A DNA stretch of 64,000 nt from Clostridia bacterium. Lineage in GTDB: Bacteria > Bacillota > Clostridia > Oscillospirales > Acutalibacteraceae. Positions 20,326 through 28,057 of this stretch are shown here, piece by piece. The notes below the pieces were generated by a model. The model made no database searches. It was not told where the DNA came from and was given only the letters and a program-made list of their open reading frames with translations. Location of the stretch: assembly GCA_017560255.1 (NCBI GenBank), contig JAFYOI010000035.1, positions 62,001-126,000 of the forward strand, given 5' to 3'. A program made the position numbers and the translations under genes. Numbering within the stretch: position 1 is the first letter of the stretch; every line of letters starts with the position of its first letter.

Positions 20326-20406
20326 CTTTATGCGGAAAATTGTTGTTATAGAATGAAATATATTATATAGGTTTATATGTTCTTGTTTGTCAATAAACGT
20401 GTGTTG

Positions 20407-20435
20407 TTGACTAATTTGAGTGAGTTTGATAAAAT
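20407..20435 (+). promoter_or_regulatory. Promoter for the TIR-STAND gene
   Basis: TTGACT (20407-20412) and TAAAAT (20430-20435) have a 17-base spacer. The gene thus has its own promoter between two strong terminators. Confidence 0.7.
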
Positions 20436-20518
20436 ATAATAAATATTTGTATGCTGCTATTACGAAAAATGAGTGTTTTCTTTTTGTTTTAAAGTATAAA
20501 CAGTCGGAGGTTGCCAGG

Positions 20519-23500
20519 ATGGGATATGCATTTATAAGTTATAGTTCACATAACCAATCAACTGCAGATGCAATACGTGGACTTTTTTCCAAACATAACA
20601 TAGGGACGTGGATGGCACCGTATGATATACTACCGGGTGCTGAATACGCAGATGTGTTGAATGATGCCCTGGAGGGCTGTAGCTGTCTTGTTCTGATGTT
20701 GACTGATTCTGCTCAAAATTCTCCGTGGGTTAAGAAAGAGGTTAATCTTGCTATCTCATATAAAAAAGCAATTATTCCTGTAAAGTTGGAAGATATTGAA
20801 CTTAATAGTACAATGAAGTTGTATCTGAATGATCGACAAATTATTCCTGTTAAAGTTATTGATGAGCGCTTTGATGAAATTCAAAAACTTCTTGGTTGTG
20901 TAATTAGCCTTGTAGATGAAAATGCAGAGGGTAAAAGTTGTATTGTGCCCGGAAATAAAAACGTATCAATCGGCGGACATTCATACATCAAAGGACAGGA
21001 TATCTGTTGTAGCAGATATTTTGTAGGACGCGAAAACGAACTTGCACTTATTAAGGACAGTTTTAATTCCAAGAAAAAAGGCGTATTTTTGCACGGTATT
21101 GGTGGTATAGGCAAAACAGAACTCGCAATAAAATATGCCGAGATTAATAAGAGTAGTTATGATGTAGTCCTATTCTTGAAGTATAATAAAACAACAACCT
21201 TGCAGGATATGCTTGATACGGTTGAAATTGAAAATTTTATCGGAGATGTTAAGGAGAAGCGAGAAAAATTTCGTAGTTTAATAGATGAAAGAACACTTGT
21301 AATTGTTGATAATTTCGATGTTGAAAGCGCTTCTGACGATGGATTAAGGTGGCTTTTTGAAACCAAGGCACATGTTTTGATTTCCACCCGTACGGATTTT
21401 TCGGCCATTTATAACGGAGACAAATATACACAAATTGAAATCAAAGAACTTGCAAGTGATGTACTTGAGCAGGTTTTTTTAAGCAACGCTCAAATCAACA
21501 AGATAAGTGACAACGACAGAACAATCCTGCTCCAAATATTCAAATTAATCGAGTATCATACCTATGCAACCGAACTACTTGCAAAGCAGATGTATTATTC
21601 CGGTTGGAGTTTAGAATTATTGCATCAAAAAATAAAATCGGGGCTTGCTTCGTTGGAAAATGTAGAAAAAGTTGTTTCGAATAAGGACGAATATACCGAA
21701 AAGAATAGCTTACTGAATATTTTGAGAGCAGTTTTTAAAGTGTCCGATTTAACAGAAGAACAAAAACAAGTCTTGAGAAATATGGCACTATTGTGTAGTT
21801 TTATTGGAGTTAACAAAAACATATATAAGGAATATTGCAACTCGGAATTACACATTCATGAGTATGATTTGAACAGTGTCCTTGGATATTCTGCACACAG
21901 GTTTTATTTTACACCTATTATTCCGGAATCATCCAAAGATATAGATACTATAAACACATTGTTTGAATTGGGATGGATACAGATTAAAAATGCATTTTAT
22001 GTCTTACATCCATTAGTTTCTGACATTGTTTCAATTGATTTAACACCAAGTGCGGAAAATTGTGTTAAATTTTATGAATATGTTAAAGCAAAGCTGTCAT
22101 ATTTTGAATGGTTTCGTTGCGAGGACGAAGCGGACAAAAAAACTCATGTAAATGATTTACAACTACTATCGCAGTTAATTAACAATTTGAATTTTAACGA
22201 TAAAACTAATAGAGAACTCGCCACAAAATTTTTAAAATGTATTGTTGAAGATCCGGAGGAAGACTTTATTTGCATGTTGGATGCGCCAGCATGCAAATCT
22301 ATAATAAACAAATTAGAAAAATATAATGATAATAGCAGTTTAGATCTTTGCGAAAGATATGAGATTAACGCAATTTTACTTCTTATTCAGCTGTACCTTT
22401 ATGACCTACATTTAAATTACAAGTCTATATCTGATAAAGAAAAAGAGTTACGTTCAAAAAGAATTTTATACGCTTTTGATTCAACAAAAGCAATAGCGCC
22501 CAAGGTAAACAAAACAAACGATTTAATAGACGATCTATCATGGTTTGTACGCTCCGTACGTCGCATTCACATATTATCGCCTGATCTTTTAAGCCGGATA
22601 ATTGCAGAATACCCAAAGCTCATAGAGCACATATCTTGTGAAATAAAAACATATTGCGGTATCCACTTATCCGAAGAAGAAGCAAACCAACTTGAAAAAA
22701 ATGCTGCGGAAATGAAATCGCTCGTTAGAACAAAAAGTGATGAAGAACTTCAAGAAGAAAAGGATAATGAAGAATGGGAAAATAAAATAAACCAAATGTA
22801 CAAGGTGTTTTTAAATTCAAAAAACAAGCTTGAATATGCAAAATGGTTGTACGAAAAATCTGGGCTTGAAATTTTTGAGGTAGTCGCTTGCTTGTTTGAG
22901 TTTTGTGACGAGCTATTTTTTTATGGAGCTCAATTTAAGCCCGAAGAAGTCATGAATATAAATTGGCAAGAAATTGAAAACGTCTTGGACTATGCTGAGG
23001 GATTGCAAAAATCCGATGCGTGGAAAGAGAGTTACTATGGTTACTCATTATATGACCGTGGTTTTTGGTATAATAAAGAAACTGGAAAACCCACGAATGA
23101 TTGCGTAAGCAATGTTGTTTGGAGAGCGCAGCTGGCAGCTTTAATGGAAAAATGGCAACTTTTAGACGAGTATATAACGGAAAATAAAGAATTTTTCTAT
23201 AGTTGTGATGATAGGGTGTTTAAAATAGAAGGTGCTTGCATCTGGTGCCTTGCCAGAACTTGTTTTCATCTCAAAAAATGCCATAAAATAATTAAATATC
23301 TGGTTGATTTAATCAATGAATGGGAAGATGATAGGGATTTTGATGAGCGAGACAACATTACCATATTTGAAGAAATAATAGAATATGCTGAACTGTCTTG
23401 CGTTGAAGTAGGTGCAGATCACCCAGAATATAATGAATACATGCAAATCTATAAAAGCTTCAGCGAAAGAGTTAATAGATTGACTAAAAAGAATTATAAA

Positions 23501-23527
23501 CTTAAATCAGAAATTAAATCCGAATAA
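20519..23527 (+). CDS. TIR-domain STAND NTPase (NLR-like), candidate anti-phage defence protein
   Basis: The 1002-residue protein has three parts. Residues 1-130 are a TIR domain: YAFISYSSHN start, WMAPYDILPG loop, and SPWVKKE with Glu74 at the position of the catalytic Glu of NAD-cleaving TIR domains. Residues about 165-450 are a STAND (NB-ARC/NACHT-like) ATPase: VGRE (169-172), Walker A GIGGIGKT (193-200), Walker B LVIVDNFD (260-267) and sensor LISTRTD. Residues about 450-1002 are helical, TPR-like, without a recognised family, and probably sense the trigger. By analogy with bacterial NLR and TIR systems, sensing would lead to oligomerisation and NAD depletion. GGAGG eight bases before ATG 20519 sets the start. 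The gene stands alone and is visibly more A/T-rich than its neighbours, which suggests transfer. Confidence 0.88.
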   Translation: MGYAFISYSSHNQSTADAIRGLFSKHNIGTWMAPYDILPGAEYADVLNDALEGCSCLVLMLTDSAQNSPWVKKEVNLAISYKKAIIPVKLEDIELNSTMKLYLNDRQIIPVKVIDERFDEIQKLLGCVISLVDENAEGKSCIVPGNKNVSIGGHSYIKGQDICCSRYFVGRENELALIKDSFNSKKKGVFLHGIGGIGKTELAIKYAEINKSSYDVVLFLKYNKTTTLQDMLDTVEIENFIGDVKEKREKFRSLIDERTLVIVDNFDVESASDDGLRWLFETKAHVLISTRTDFSAIYNGDKYTQIEIKELASDVLEQVFLSNAQINKISDNDRTILLQIFKLIEYHTYATELLAKQMYYSGWSLELLHQKIKSGLASLENVEKVVSNKDEYTEKNSLLNILRAVFKVSDLTEEQKQVLRNMALLCSFIGVNKNIYKEYCNSELHIHEYDLNSVLGYSAHRFYFTPIIPESSKDIDTINTLFELGWIQIKNAFYVLHPLVSDIVSIDLTPSAENCVKFYEYVKAKLSYFEWFRCEDEADKKTHVNDLQLLSQLINNLNFNDKTNRELATKFLKCIVEDPEEDFICMLDAPACKSIINKLEKYNDNSSLDLCERYEINAILLLIQLYLYDLHLNYKSISDKEKELRSKRILYAFDSTKAIAPKVNKTNDLIDDLSWFVRSVRRIHILSPDLLSRIIAEYPKLIEHISCEIKTYCGIHLSEEEANQLEKNAAEMKSLVRTKSDEELQEEKDNEEWENKINQMYKVFLNSKNKLEYAKWLYEKSGLEIFEVVACLFEFCDELFFYGAQFKPEEVMNINWQEIENVLDYAEGLQKSDAWKESYYGYSLYDRGFWYNKETGKPTNDCVSNVVWRAQLAALMEKWQLLDEYITENKEFFYSCDDRVFKIEGACIWCLARTCFHLKKCHKIIKYLVDLINEWEDDRDFDERDNITIFEEIIEYAELSCVEVGADHPEYNEYMQIYKSFSERVNRLTKKNYKLKSEIKSE

Positions 23528-23536
23528 CAACCCTAT

Positions 23537-23580
23537 CCACACCGACTGAGGTAAAACTCGGTCGGTGTGGTTGAATTTTT
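23537..23580. terminator. Terminator between TIR-STAND gene and ypeB
   Basis: A 14-bp stem (outer CCACACCGAC at 23537-23546 with 23561-23570, inner TGAG/CTCG) and a 6-base loop lie between convergent genes, with T-rich sequence on the right. Confidence 0.88.
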
Positions 23581-23582
23581 AC

Positions 23583-24929
23583 TTATTTCGTCAGTGTGCC
23601 GTCGTCGCTGTAAAGAAGCAGGAGAATGTTGTCTTCCTGCCCCGTCTGAGTGTCAATATAGACAAGGTATTCTTTTGAGTTGACGTCGGTGCAGTGAAAT
23701 TCATAACAAAAAAACTCGTTTTTTCCCGAACTTGGAATTACACACAGTTTTGAATCAATAACAGTCAGATTATGACTTACGTTTTTCATCGCTTCCTCTT
23801 GTGTAAGTGTTACAAGCAGACCGTTTCTTACGTGGTGATTTGTAAGGTAACCTCTTGCATCAACTCCGACGATTTCTCCCGTGTCAAGCGCAACGGTAAC
23901 TTTGATAAGGTCTGGGTAATAGGTTATGCCGTTTTCCGTGTATGCAAAATTTATCGTACATTGACCTTCCGTTTTGGCGTAGTAACTTTCTTTCATATTA
24001 TTGATGCCAAGATTTTGCAGATATCTCACAGCGTAATCAATCGCATCTTCGGGTGATATACTTTCCTGTGTCACCTCGGCGGATTTTATCATATAGCATA
24101 GAAAACCGCCTTTTTTTGAAATTCCCATATACGCGTTTTCATCGGAGAAACAGTATTGTTCAATCGTTGAATTTTCCATACCGACGAATTGCGGGTTATC
24201 AAAACCGTATTTTATTGCAAGTTCAGTGGCTTGTTCCTGTGATATTTCCTCTTTGTTTTCAAGCGCTTTGGCGGTAAGTTGCATTATATGGTCGGAGAAA
24301 GGCCCGTCATAAATGAGTGTTGGAAATTCCTCCATACTCGTTTCGGCAGATTTAAGCGAATCGGAGAAACCAAACGATTCGAGCGTCTCGTTTGATTTGA
24401 GTAGATTATTTTCGGCGTTTCCCGTAAAATATCCGGCTGAACTTATGTTTTGCCTTGCAAAGTCAACCTCTTGTGAAATGCCCGATAACAATGTGGTAAA
24501 ACCGACAAGACTTTCGTGCTCCTGTTGTGTCAGTTTTTGCCCCGATGCAAGTTTTTTGTTCAGATACAGTGAATAATCTCCAAGTTGCGAGAAAAATTTA
24601 TAAGTGTTGTCAAGTTCAAGGTCGGATATCGGTAATGCGCTCAGCGACATTTTTGCGCCCGAGGTTGATTTGACAAGGGTTGAGGTTATCTGTCCTAACA
24701 TTGAGGACGTGTTTGCGTATGCGCCTTTGGACAACGCGGTGTCAATTGCGCTGATATATTCGCTCAGTTCGTTGAGTGCGCGTTGGTAACCCATCTCAAC
24801 TTGCACACGGTATCTTTCGGATTTCGTGTGGTTAGAAATTGCGAAAACCAGCAGCACAACAGTGATTGCGACTATATAACTTATAAGTCGTATTAAGGCG
24901 CGTTTTTTTAAAAAAGTTTTTGGTTCCAT
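23583..24929 (-). CDS. ypeB: Germination protein YpeB
   Basis: The 448-residue protein has one N-terminal membrane segment (about residues 13-31), a helical YpeB N-domain and C-terminal PepSY-type domains, the layout of YpeB. In Bacillus, YpeB is made in the forespore and is needed for stability and localisation of the cortex-lytic enzyme SleB. Here no sleB is adjacent: the upstream gene is a divergent cysteine desulfurase and the downstream gene converges. No normal ribosome site stands next to the ATG. An AAAGGG lies about 20 bases upstream and is partly inside a GGGC/GCCC hairpin, so translation initiation is unusual or the start is elsewhere. Confidence 0.88.
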   Translation of the reverse strand: MEPKTFLKKRALIRLISYIVAITVVLLVFAISNHTKSERYRVQVEMGYQRALNELSEYISAIDTALSKGAYANTSSMLGQITSTLVKSTSGAKMSLSALPISDLELDNTYKFFSQLGDYSLYLNKKLASGQKLTQQEHESLVGFTTLLSGISQEVDFARQNISSAGYFTGNAENNLLKSNETLESFGFSDSLKSAETSMEEFPTLIYDGPFSDHIMQLTAKALENKEEISQEQATELAIKYGFDNPQFVGMENSTIEQYCFSDENAYMGISKKGGFLCYMIKSAEVTQESISPEDAIDYAVRYLQNLGINNMKESYYAKTEGQCTINFAYTENGITYYPDLIKVTVALDTGEIVGVDARGYLTNHHVRNGLLVTLTQEEAMKNVSHNLTVIDSKLCVIPSSGKNEFFCYEFHCTDVNSKEYLVYIDTQTGQEDNILLLLYSDDGTLTK

Positions 24930-25013
24930 AACTTGTGGGCGTATTGCCCTTTTCCACCTTTCATTTTTTGTGATTTTTAGTTAGTATTTCCTGTGTTTAT
25001 TGTATATATGCAG

Positions 25014-25042
25014 TTGAAATAAACAACGTTTTGTGATATACT
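25014..25042 (+). promoter_or_regulatory. Sigma-A type promoter for the cysteine desulfurase-thiI operon
   Basis: TTGAAA (25014-25019) and TATACT (25037-25042) are 17 bases apart, 36 bases ahead of the TTG start. Confidence 0.8.
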
Positions 25043-25078
25043 ATAATATCTTTAAGTATTTTCAACGGAGGTATCGTT

Positions 25079-26218
25079 TTGAGGAGCATCTATCTTGATA
25101 ACAGCGCGACCACGGCGCCTTGTGAACAGGCTGTTGCGGCGGTGTTGAATTCTTTGACAAACACGTATGCAAACCCGTCGTCGCTGTACTCAATCGGAGT
25201 TGAAGCGAATCGGATGATGGAACAGTCGAGGGAGAATATCGCAAAGTTTCTTGGTTGTAGCGCGGAGGAAATTTTCTTCACAAGCGGCGGCACGGAGGCG
25301 AACAATATTGCTCTTCAGGGTGCTTTTTACGCGGGATACCGTAACGGAAACAAAGTGGTTACAACTGCAACGGAGCATCCGTCGGTGCTCAATACACTTA
25401 AAGAACTTTGCAGGAAACATTCGGCTGAACTTGTTGAAATTACTCCCGATGCTACGGGCGCAGTTTCAAAAGAAAAAATATTTGAAGCAATAGACGATAA
25501 AACGTTTTTAGTCAGCATTATGCTTGTCAATAACGAGGTTGGAGCAATAAATCCCGTTGCACAGGCAAGAACTGCGATTGCGAGAAAGAATTCTCCCGCG
25601 TTGTTGCACAGTGACTGTGTGCAGGCGTTTGGAAAACTGAAATTTTCGCCTAAAACACTGGGCGTTGATTTGCTTACTGTCAGCGGACATAAAGTCCACG
25701 GCCCTAAGGGCGTAGGTGCATTGTACGTCAAAAAGGGCGTCAGGTTATCTCCCACTGTCTTTGGTGGCGGGCAGGAGAAGGGTATCCGCCCCGGCACTCA
25801 GGCAACAGCGTTTATCGATGGCTTTTCCGCCGCAGTGTCGGCGCTTCGTGATGAAAATACGGATGTTGAACGTATTTGTGAACTTCGCGATTATGCAGTT
25901 GAGAAATTATCCGCGCTTGACGACGTGTTTATAAATTCATCTCCCGATGCCTTACCGTATATTTTAAATATCTCTGTTTTGGGTTATCGCTCGGAGGTTA
26001 TGCTGAGGTTTTTGTCGGGCAGGGGCGTGTTCGTTTCGTCGGGCTCTGCTTGCTCAAAGGGTAAGCGCAGTTACGTGCTCACTTCAATGGGAGTTTCACC
26101 CGCAAGGATTGACAGCGCGCTTCGTATCAGTTTTTCGAGATATTCTCAAAAGAGCGATATCGACGCCCTTGTCGAAGGCATAGCACAGGGACAGGCAAAT
26201 CTTTTAAAAAGCAAATAA
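25079..26218 (+). CDS. Cysteine desulfurase (NifS/IscS class, NifZ-like)
   Basis: The 379-residue PLP enzyme removes sulfur from cysteine as an enzyme-bound persulfide. It has YLDNSATT at the N-terminus, TSGGTEANN, the PLP-binding SGHKVHGPKG with Lys205, and the catalytic SGSACSKG with Cys325. The start is a TTG at 25079, seven bases after GGAGG. It directly precedes thiI, and this ThiI lacks a rhodanese domain. That matches the Bacillus NifZ-ThiI pair, in which the desulfurase passes sulfur to ThiI for 4-thiouridine in tRNA. A role in Fe-S assembly cannot be excluded, but no isc/suf genes are nearby. Confidence 0.9.
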   Translation: MRSIYLDNSATTAPCEQAVAAVLNSLTNTYANPSSLYSIGVEANRMMEQSRENIAKFLGCSAEEIFFTSGGTEANNIALQGAFYAGYRNGNKVVTTATEHPSVLNTLKELCRKHSAELVEITPDATGAVSKEKIFEAIDDKTFLVSIMLVNNEVGAINPVAQARTAIARKNSPALLHSDCVQAFGKLKFSPKTLGVDLLTVSGHKVHGPKGVGALYVKKGVRLSPTVFGGGQEKGIRPGTQATAFIDGFSAAVSALRDENTDVERICELRDYAVEKLSALDDVFINSSPDALPYILNISVLGYRSEVMLRFLSGRGVFVSSGSACSKGKRSYVLTSMGVSPARIDSALRISFSRYSQKSDIDALVEGIAQGQANLLKSK

Positions 26219-26240
26219 TTCTTTAGAAAAAGGTGTATAT

Positions 26241-27416
26241 ATGAGAGAAGTAATACTCATCAAAAACGGTGAACTTGCACTGAAAGGAATGAACAGAGCG
26301 TCTTTTGAGGACGTTCTCATCAAGAATATCAAGAGAAAACTCAAGGATTTAGGCAACATCAAGGTTATCAAGGCGCAGTCAACGATTGCCATTGAGCCTT
26401 GCGACGATACTTTTGATATGAACGAGGCGGCAGAGAGAATGGCGTGCGTTTTCGGTATCGTCGGTTTTTCAAGGGCGGCGGTTGCCAAAAAAGATATGGC
26501 GGATATTATGAGTACCGCTGTTACTTACCTTGAGGATGAACTCAGATGCGCCCGCACTTTCAAAGTGGAGGCAAAACGCTCGGATAAGAGTTTCCCGCTC
26601 AAATCTCCAGAAATCTGTCGTGAAACGGGTGCATACATACTTGAAAATTATCCGCATCTTACCGTCGACGTAAAGAACCCCGACGTGTTGGTTACAGTTG
26701 AAGTCAGGGACATAAACGCGTACGTGCGCGGCTCTCAACAAAAGGGCGCGGGTGGTATGCCCGTAGGTACGGGCGGCAGAGGAGCAATCCTCATTTCGGG
26801 CGGTATTGATAGCCCCGTTGCCGCATGGATGATGGCAAAGAGGGGACTTGAACTTGTTGCAATCCATTTTTCCGCACCGCCCTATACAAGCGAGCAGGCG
26901 GAAGATAAGGTTATGACTTTGCTCAAAAAGGTTGCACGTTATTCGGGCAGAATTCCGACTTTTGTTGTCAACTTTACAAAAGCGCAGCAAGATATAATGA
27001 ATTGCTGTGCAGAGGAGTATTTCACAATAATTATGCGCCGTATGATGATGAAAACGGCTGAACGTCTGGCGGCAAAAGAAGATTGTCAGGCGATAGTTAC
27101 GGGAGAAAGTCTTGGTCAGGTTGCAAGCCAGACCATCTATGCGCTCGGTTGTACCGATGCCGCAACGTCTTTGCCCGTATTCCGCCCCTGTATCGGTATG
27201 GATAAGGATGAGATTGTACGTATTTCAAGAAATATTGATACGTTTGAAACATCCATTCTTCCCTATGAAGATTGTTGTACCGTGTTTGTACCGAAGCACC
27301 CGAAACTAAGACCGACTCTTGAAGCGGTGCTCGAACAGGAAAAGAATCTGGACGTTGAAGCGCTTGTTGAGCAGGCGCTTGCCGATACTCATTTCCGTAT
27401 GATAAAGGCGGATTAA
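26241..27416 (+). CDS. thiI: tRNA 4-thiouridine synthase ThiI (no rhodanese domain)
   Basis: The 391-residue enzyme adenylates U8 of tRNA and inserts sulfur to give 4-thiouridine. The N-terminal ferredoxin-like/THUMP region includes the VEVRDINAYV segment. The PP-loop ATP-binding motif SGGIDS is at residues 186-191, followed by VTGESLGQVASQT. The protein ends where the rhodanese domain of the E. coli enzyme would begin, the short form common in Firmicutes. It follows the cysteine desulfurase gene by 22 bases in one operon. The ATG at 26241 is preceded by AAAAAGG. Confidence 0.95.
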   Translation: MREVILIKNGELALKGMNRASFEDVLIKNIKRKLKDLGNIKVIKAQSTIAIEPCDDTFDMNEAAERMACVFGIVGFSRAAVAKKDMADIMSTAVTYLEDELRCARTFKVEAKRSDKSFPLKSPEICRETGAYILENYPHLTVDVKNPDVLVTVEVRDINAYVRGSQQKGAGGMPVGTGGRGAILISGGIDSPVAAWMMAKRGLELVAIHFSAPPYTSEQAEDKVMTLLKKVARYSGRIPTFVVNFTKAQQDIMNCCAEEYFTIIMRRMMMKTAERLAAKEDCQAIVTGESLGQVASQTIYALGCTDAATSLPVFRPCIGMDKDEIVRISRNIDTFETSILPYEDCCTVFVPKHPKLRPTLEAVLEQEKNLDVEALVEQALADTHFRMIKAD

Positions 27417-27454
27417 AAGCGCTTTTTTGTCGAACGGTTTTAATGCCCGCAGTA

Positions 27455-27484
27455 TTGATGTTTAATTGTATTGTGTGATAAAAT
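27455..27484 (+). promoter_or_regulatory. Probable promoter for the pncC-sortase-CinA-like cluster
   Basis: TTGATG (27455-27460) and TAAAAT (27479-27484) have an 18-base spacer, just ahead of the GGAG of the next gene. Confidence 0.5.
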
Positions 27485-27496
27485 GGAGATTAAATA

Positions 27497-28057
27497 ATGA
27501 TTGATAAATCAGCAGTAAATGAATTTGATACCGAGGTTTTGGGGCGTCAGGCGCGCACCCTTGCCGAAATTGCGGTCGGACTTCTCAAATCGCACGGACT
27601 TAAAATTACTTTTGTAGAGTCCTGTACGGGCGGCTTACTTTCAAAACTGATTACCGACGTTTCGGGTTCGTCGGCTGTGTTTGAGTGTGGCATTGTGTCA
27701 TATTCAAACCGTATAAAAATCGGTGTGCTCGGGGTTGGGCAGGATACAATCAATCGTTATACTCAGGTCAGTGAGCAGACTGCGCTTGAAATGGCCCGCA
27801 GAGCGTGTGCTTTGTCGGCAGCCGATATCGGCGTTAGCACTACGGGTGCATCTGGTCCCGGCGGAGAAGCCAACGTTCAGGCCGGCGTAAGTTATTTTGC
27901 AATATGCCATGGTCAGTATAGCACCTGCACTTTGCTTGACGTTAGTGAGAAAAAACTCAGTCGTGAGCAAAACAGACTTTATACCGCAAAGTGTGCATTA
28001 AAATCAATTTGTGACTATGTTGAAAAAATTTCTGAAACTGGAGGAAATTATGAGTAG
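27497..28057 (+). CDS. pncC: CinA C-terminal domain protein / nicotinamide-nucleotide amidase
   Basis: The 186-residue stand-alone CinA C-terminal domain would deamidate nicotinamide mononucleotide to nicotinic acid mononucleotide in NAD salvage. The active-site signature VESCTGGLLS is present, as are VSYSN and the TGASGPGG loop. The amidase machinery looks complete. The gene overlaps the next (sortase) gene by eight bases, so the two are coupled. A second, degenerate CinA-like gene follows the sortase gene, which makes this a cluster with two CinA relatives. Confidence 0.92.
   Translation: MIDKSAVNEFDTEVLGRQARTLAEIAVGLLKSHGLKITFVESCTGGLLSKLITDVSGSSAVFECGIVSYSNRIKIGVLGVGQDTINRYTQVSEQTALEMARRACALSAADIGVSTTGASGPGGEANVQAGVSYFAICHGQYSTCTLLDVSEKKLSREQNRLYTAKCALKSICDYVEKISETGGNYE

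Noticed and set aside
20420..20518. Extra 33 residues at the N-terminus of the TIR-STAND protein
   Set aside because: The TIR fold begins at MGYAFISYSS, whose ATG has CGGAGG upstream; the extension overlaps the promoter region.
28011..28049. Longer N-terminus for the sortase gene
   Set aside because: The ATG at 28050 has GGAGG at ideal spacing; the earlier Met lies inside pncC with no site.
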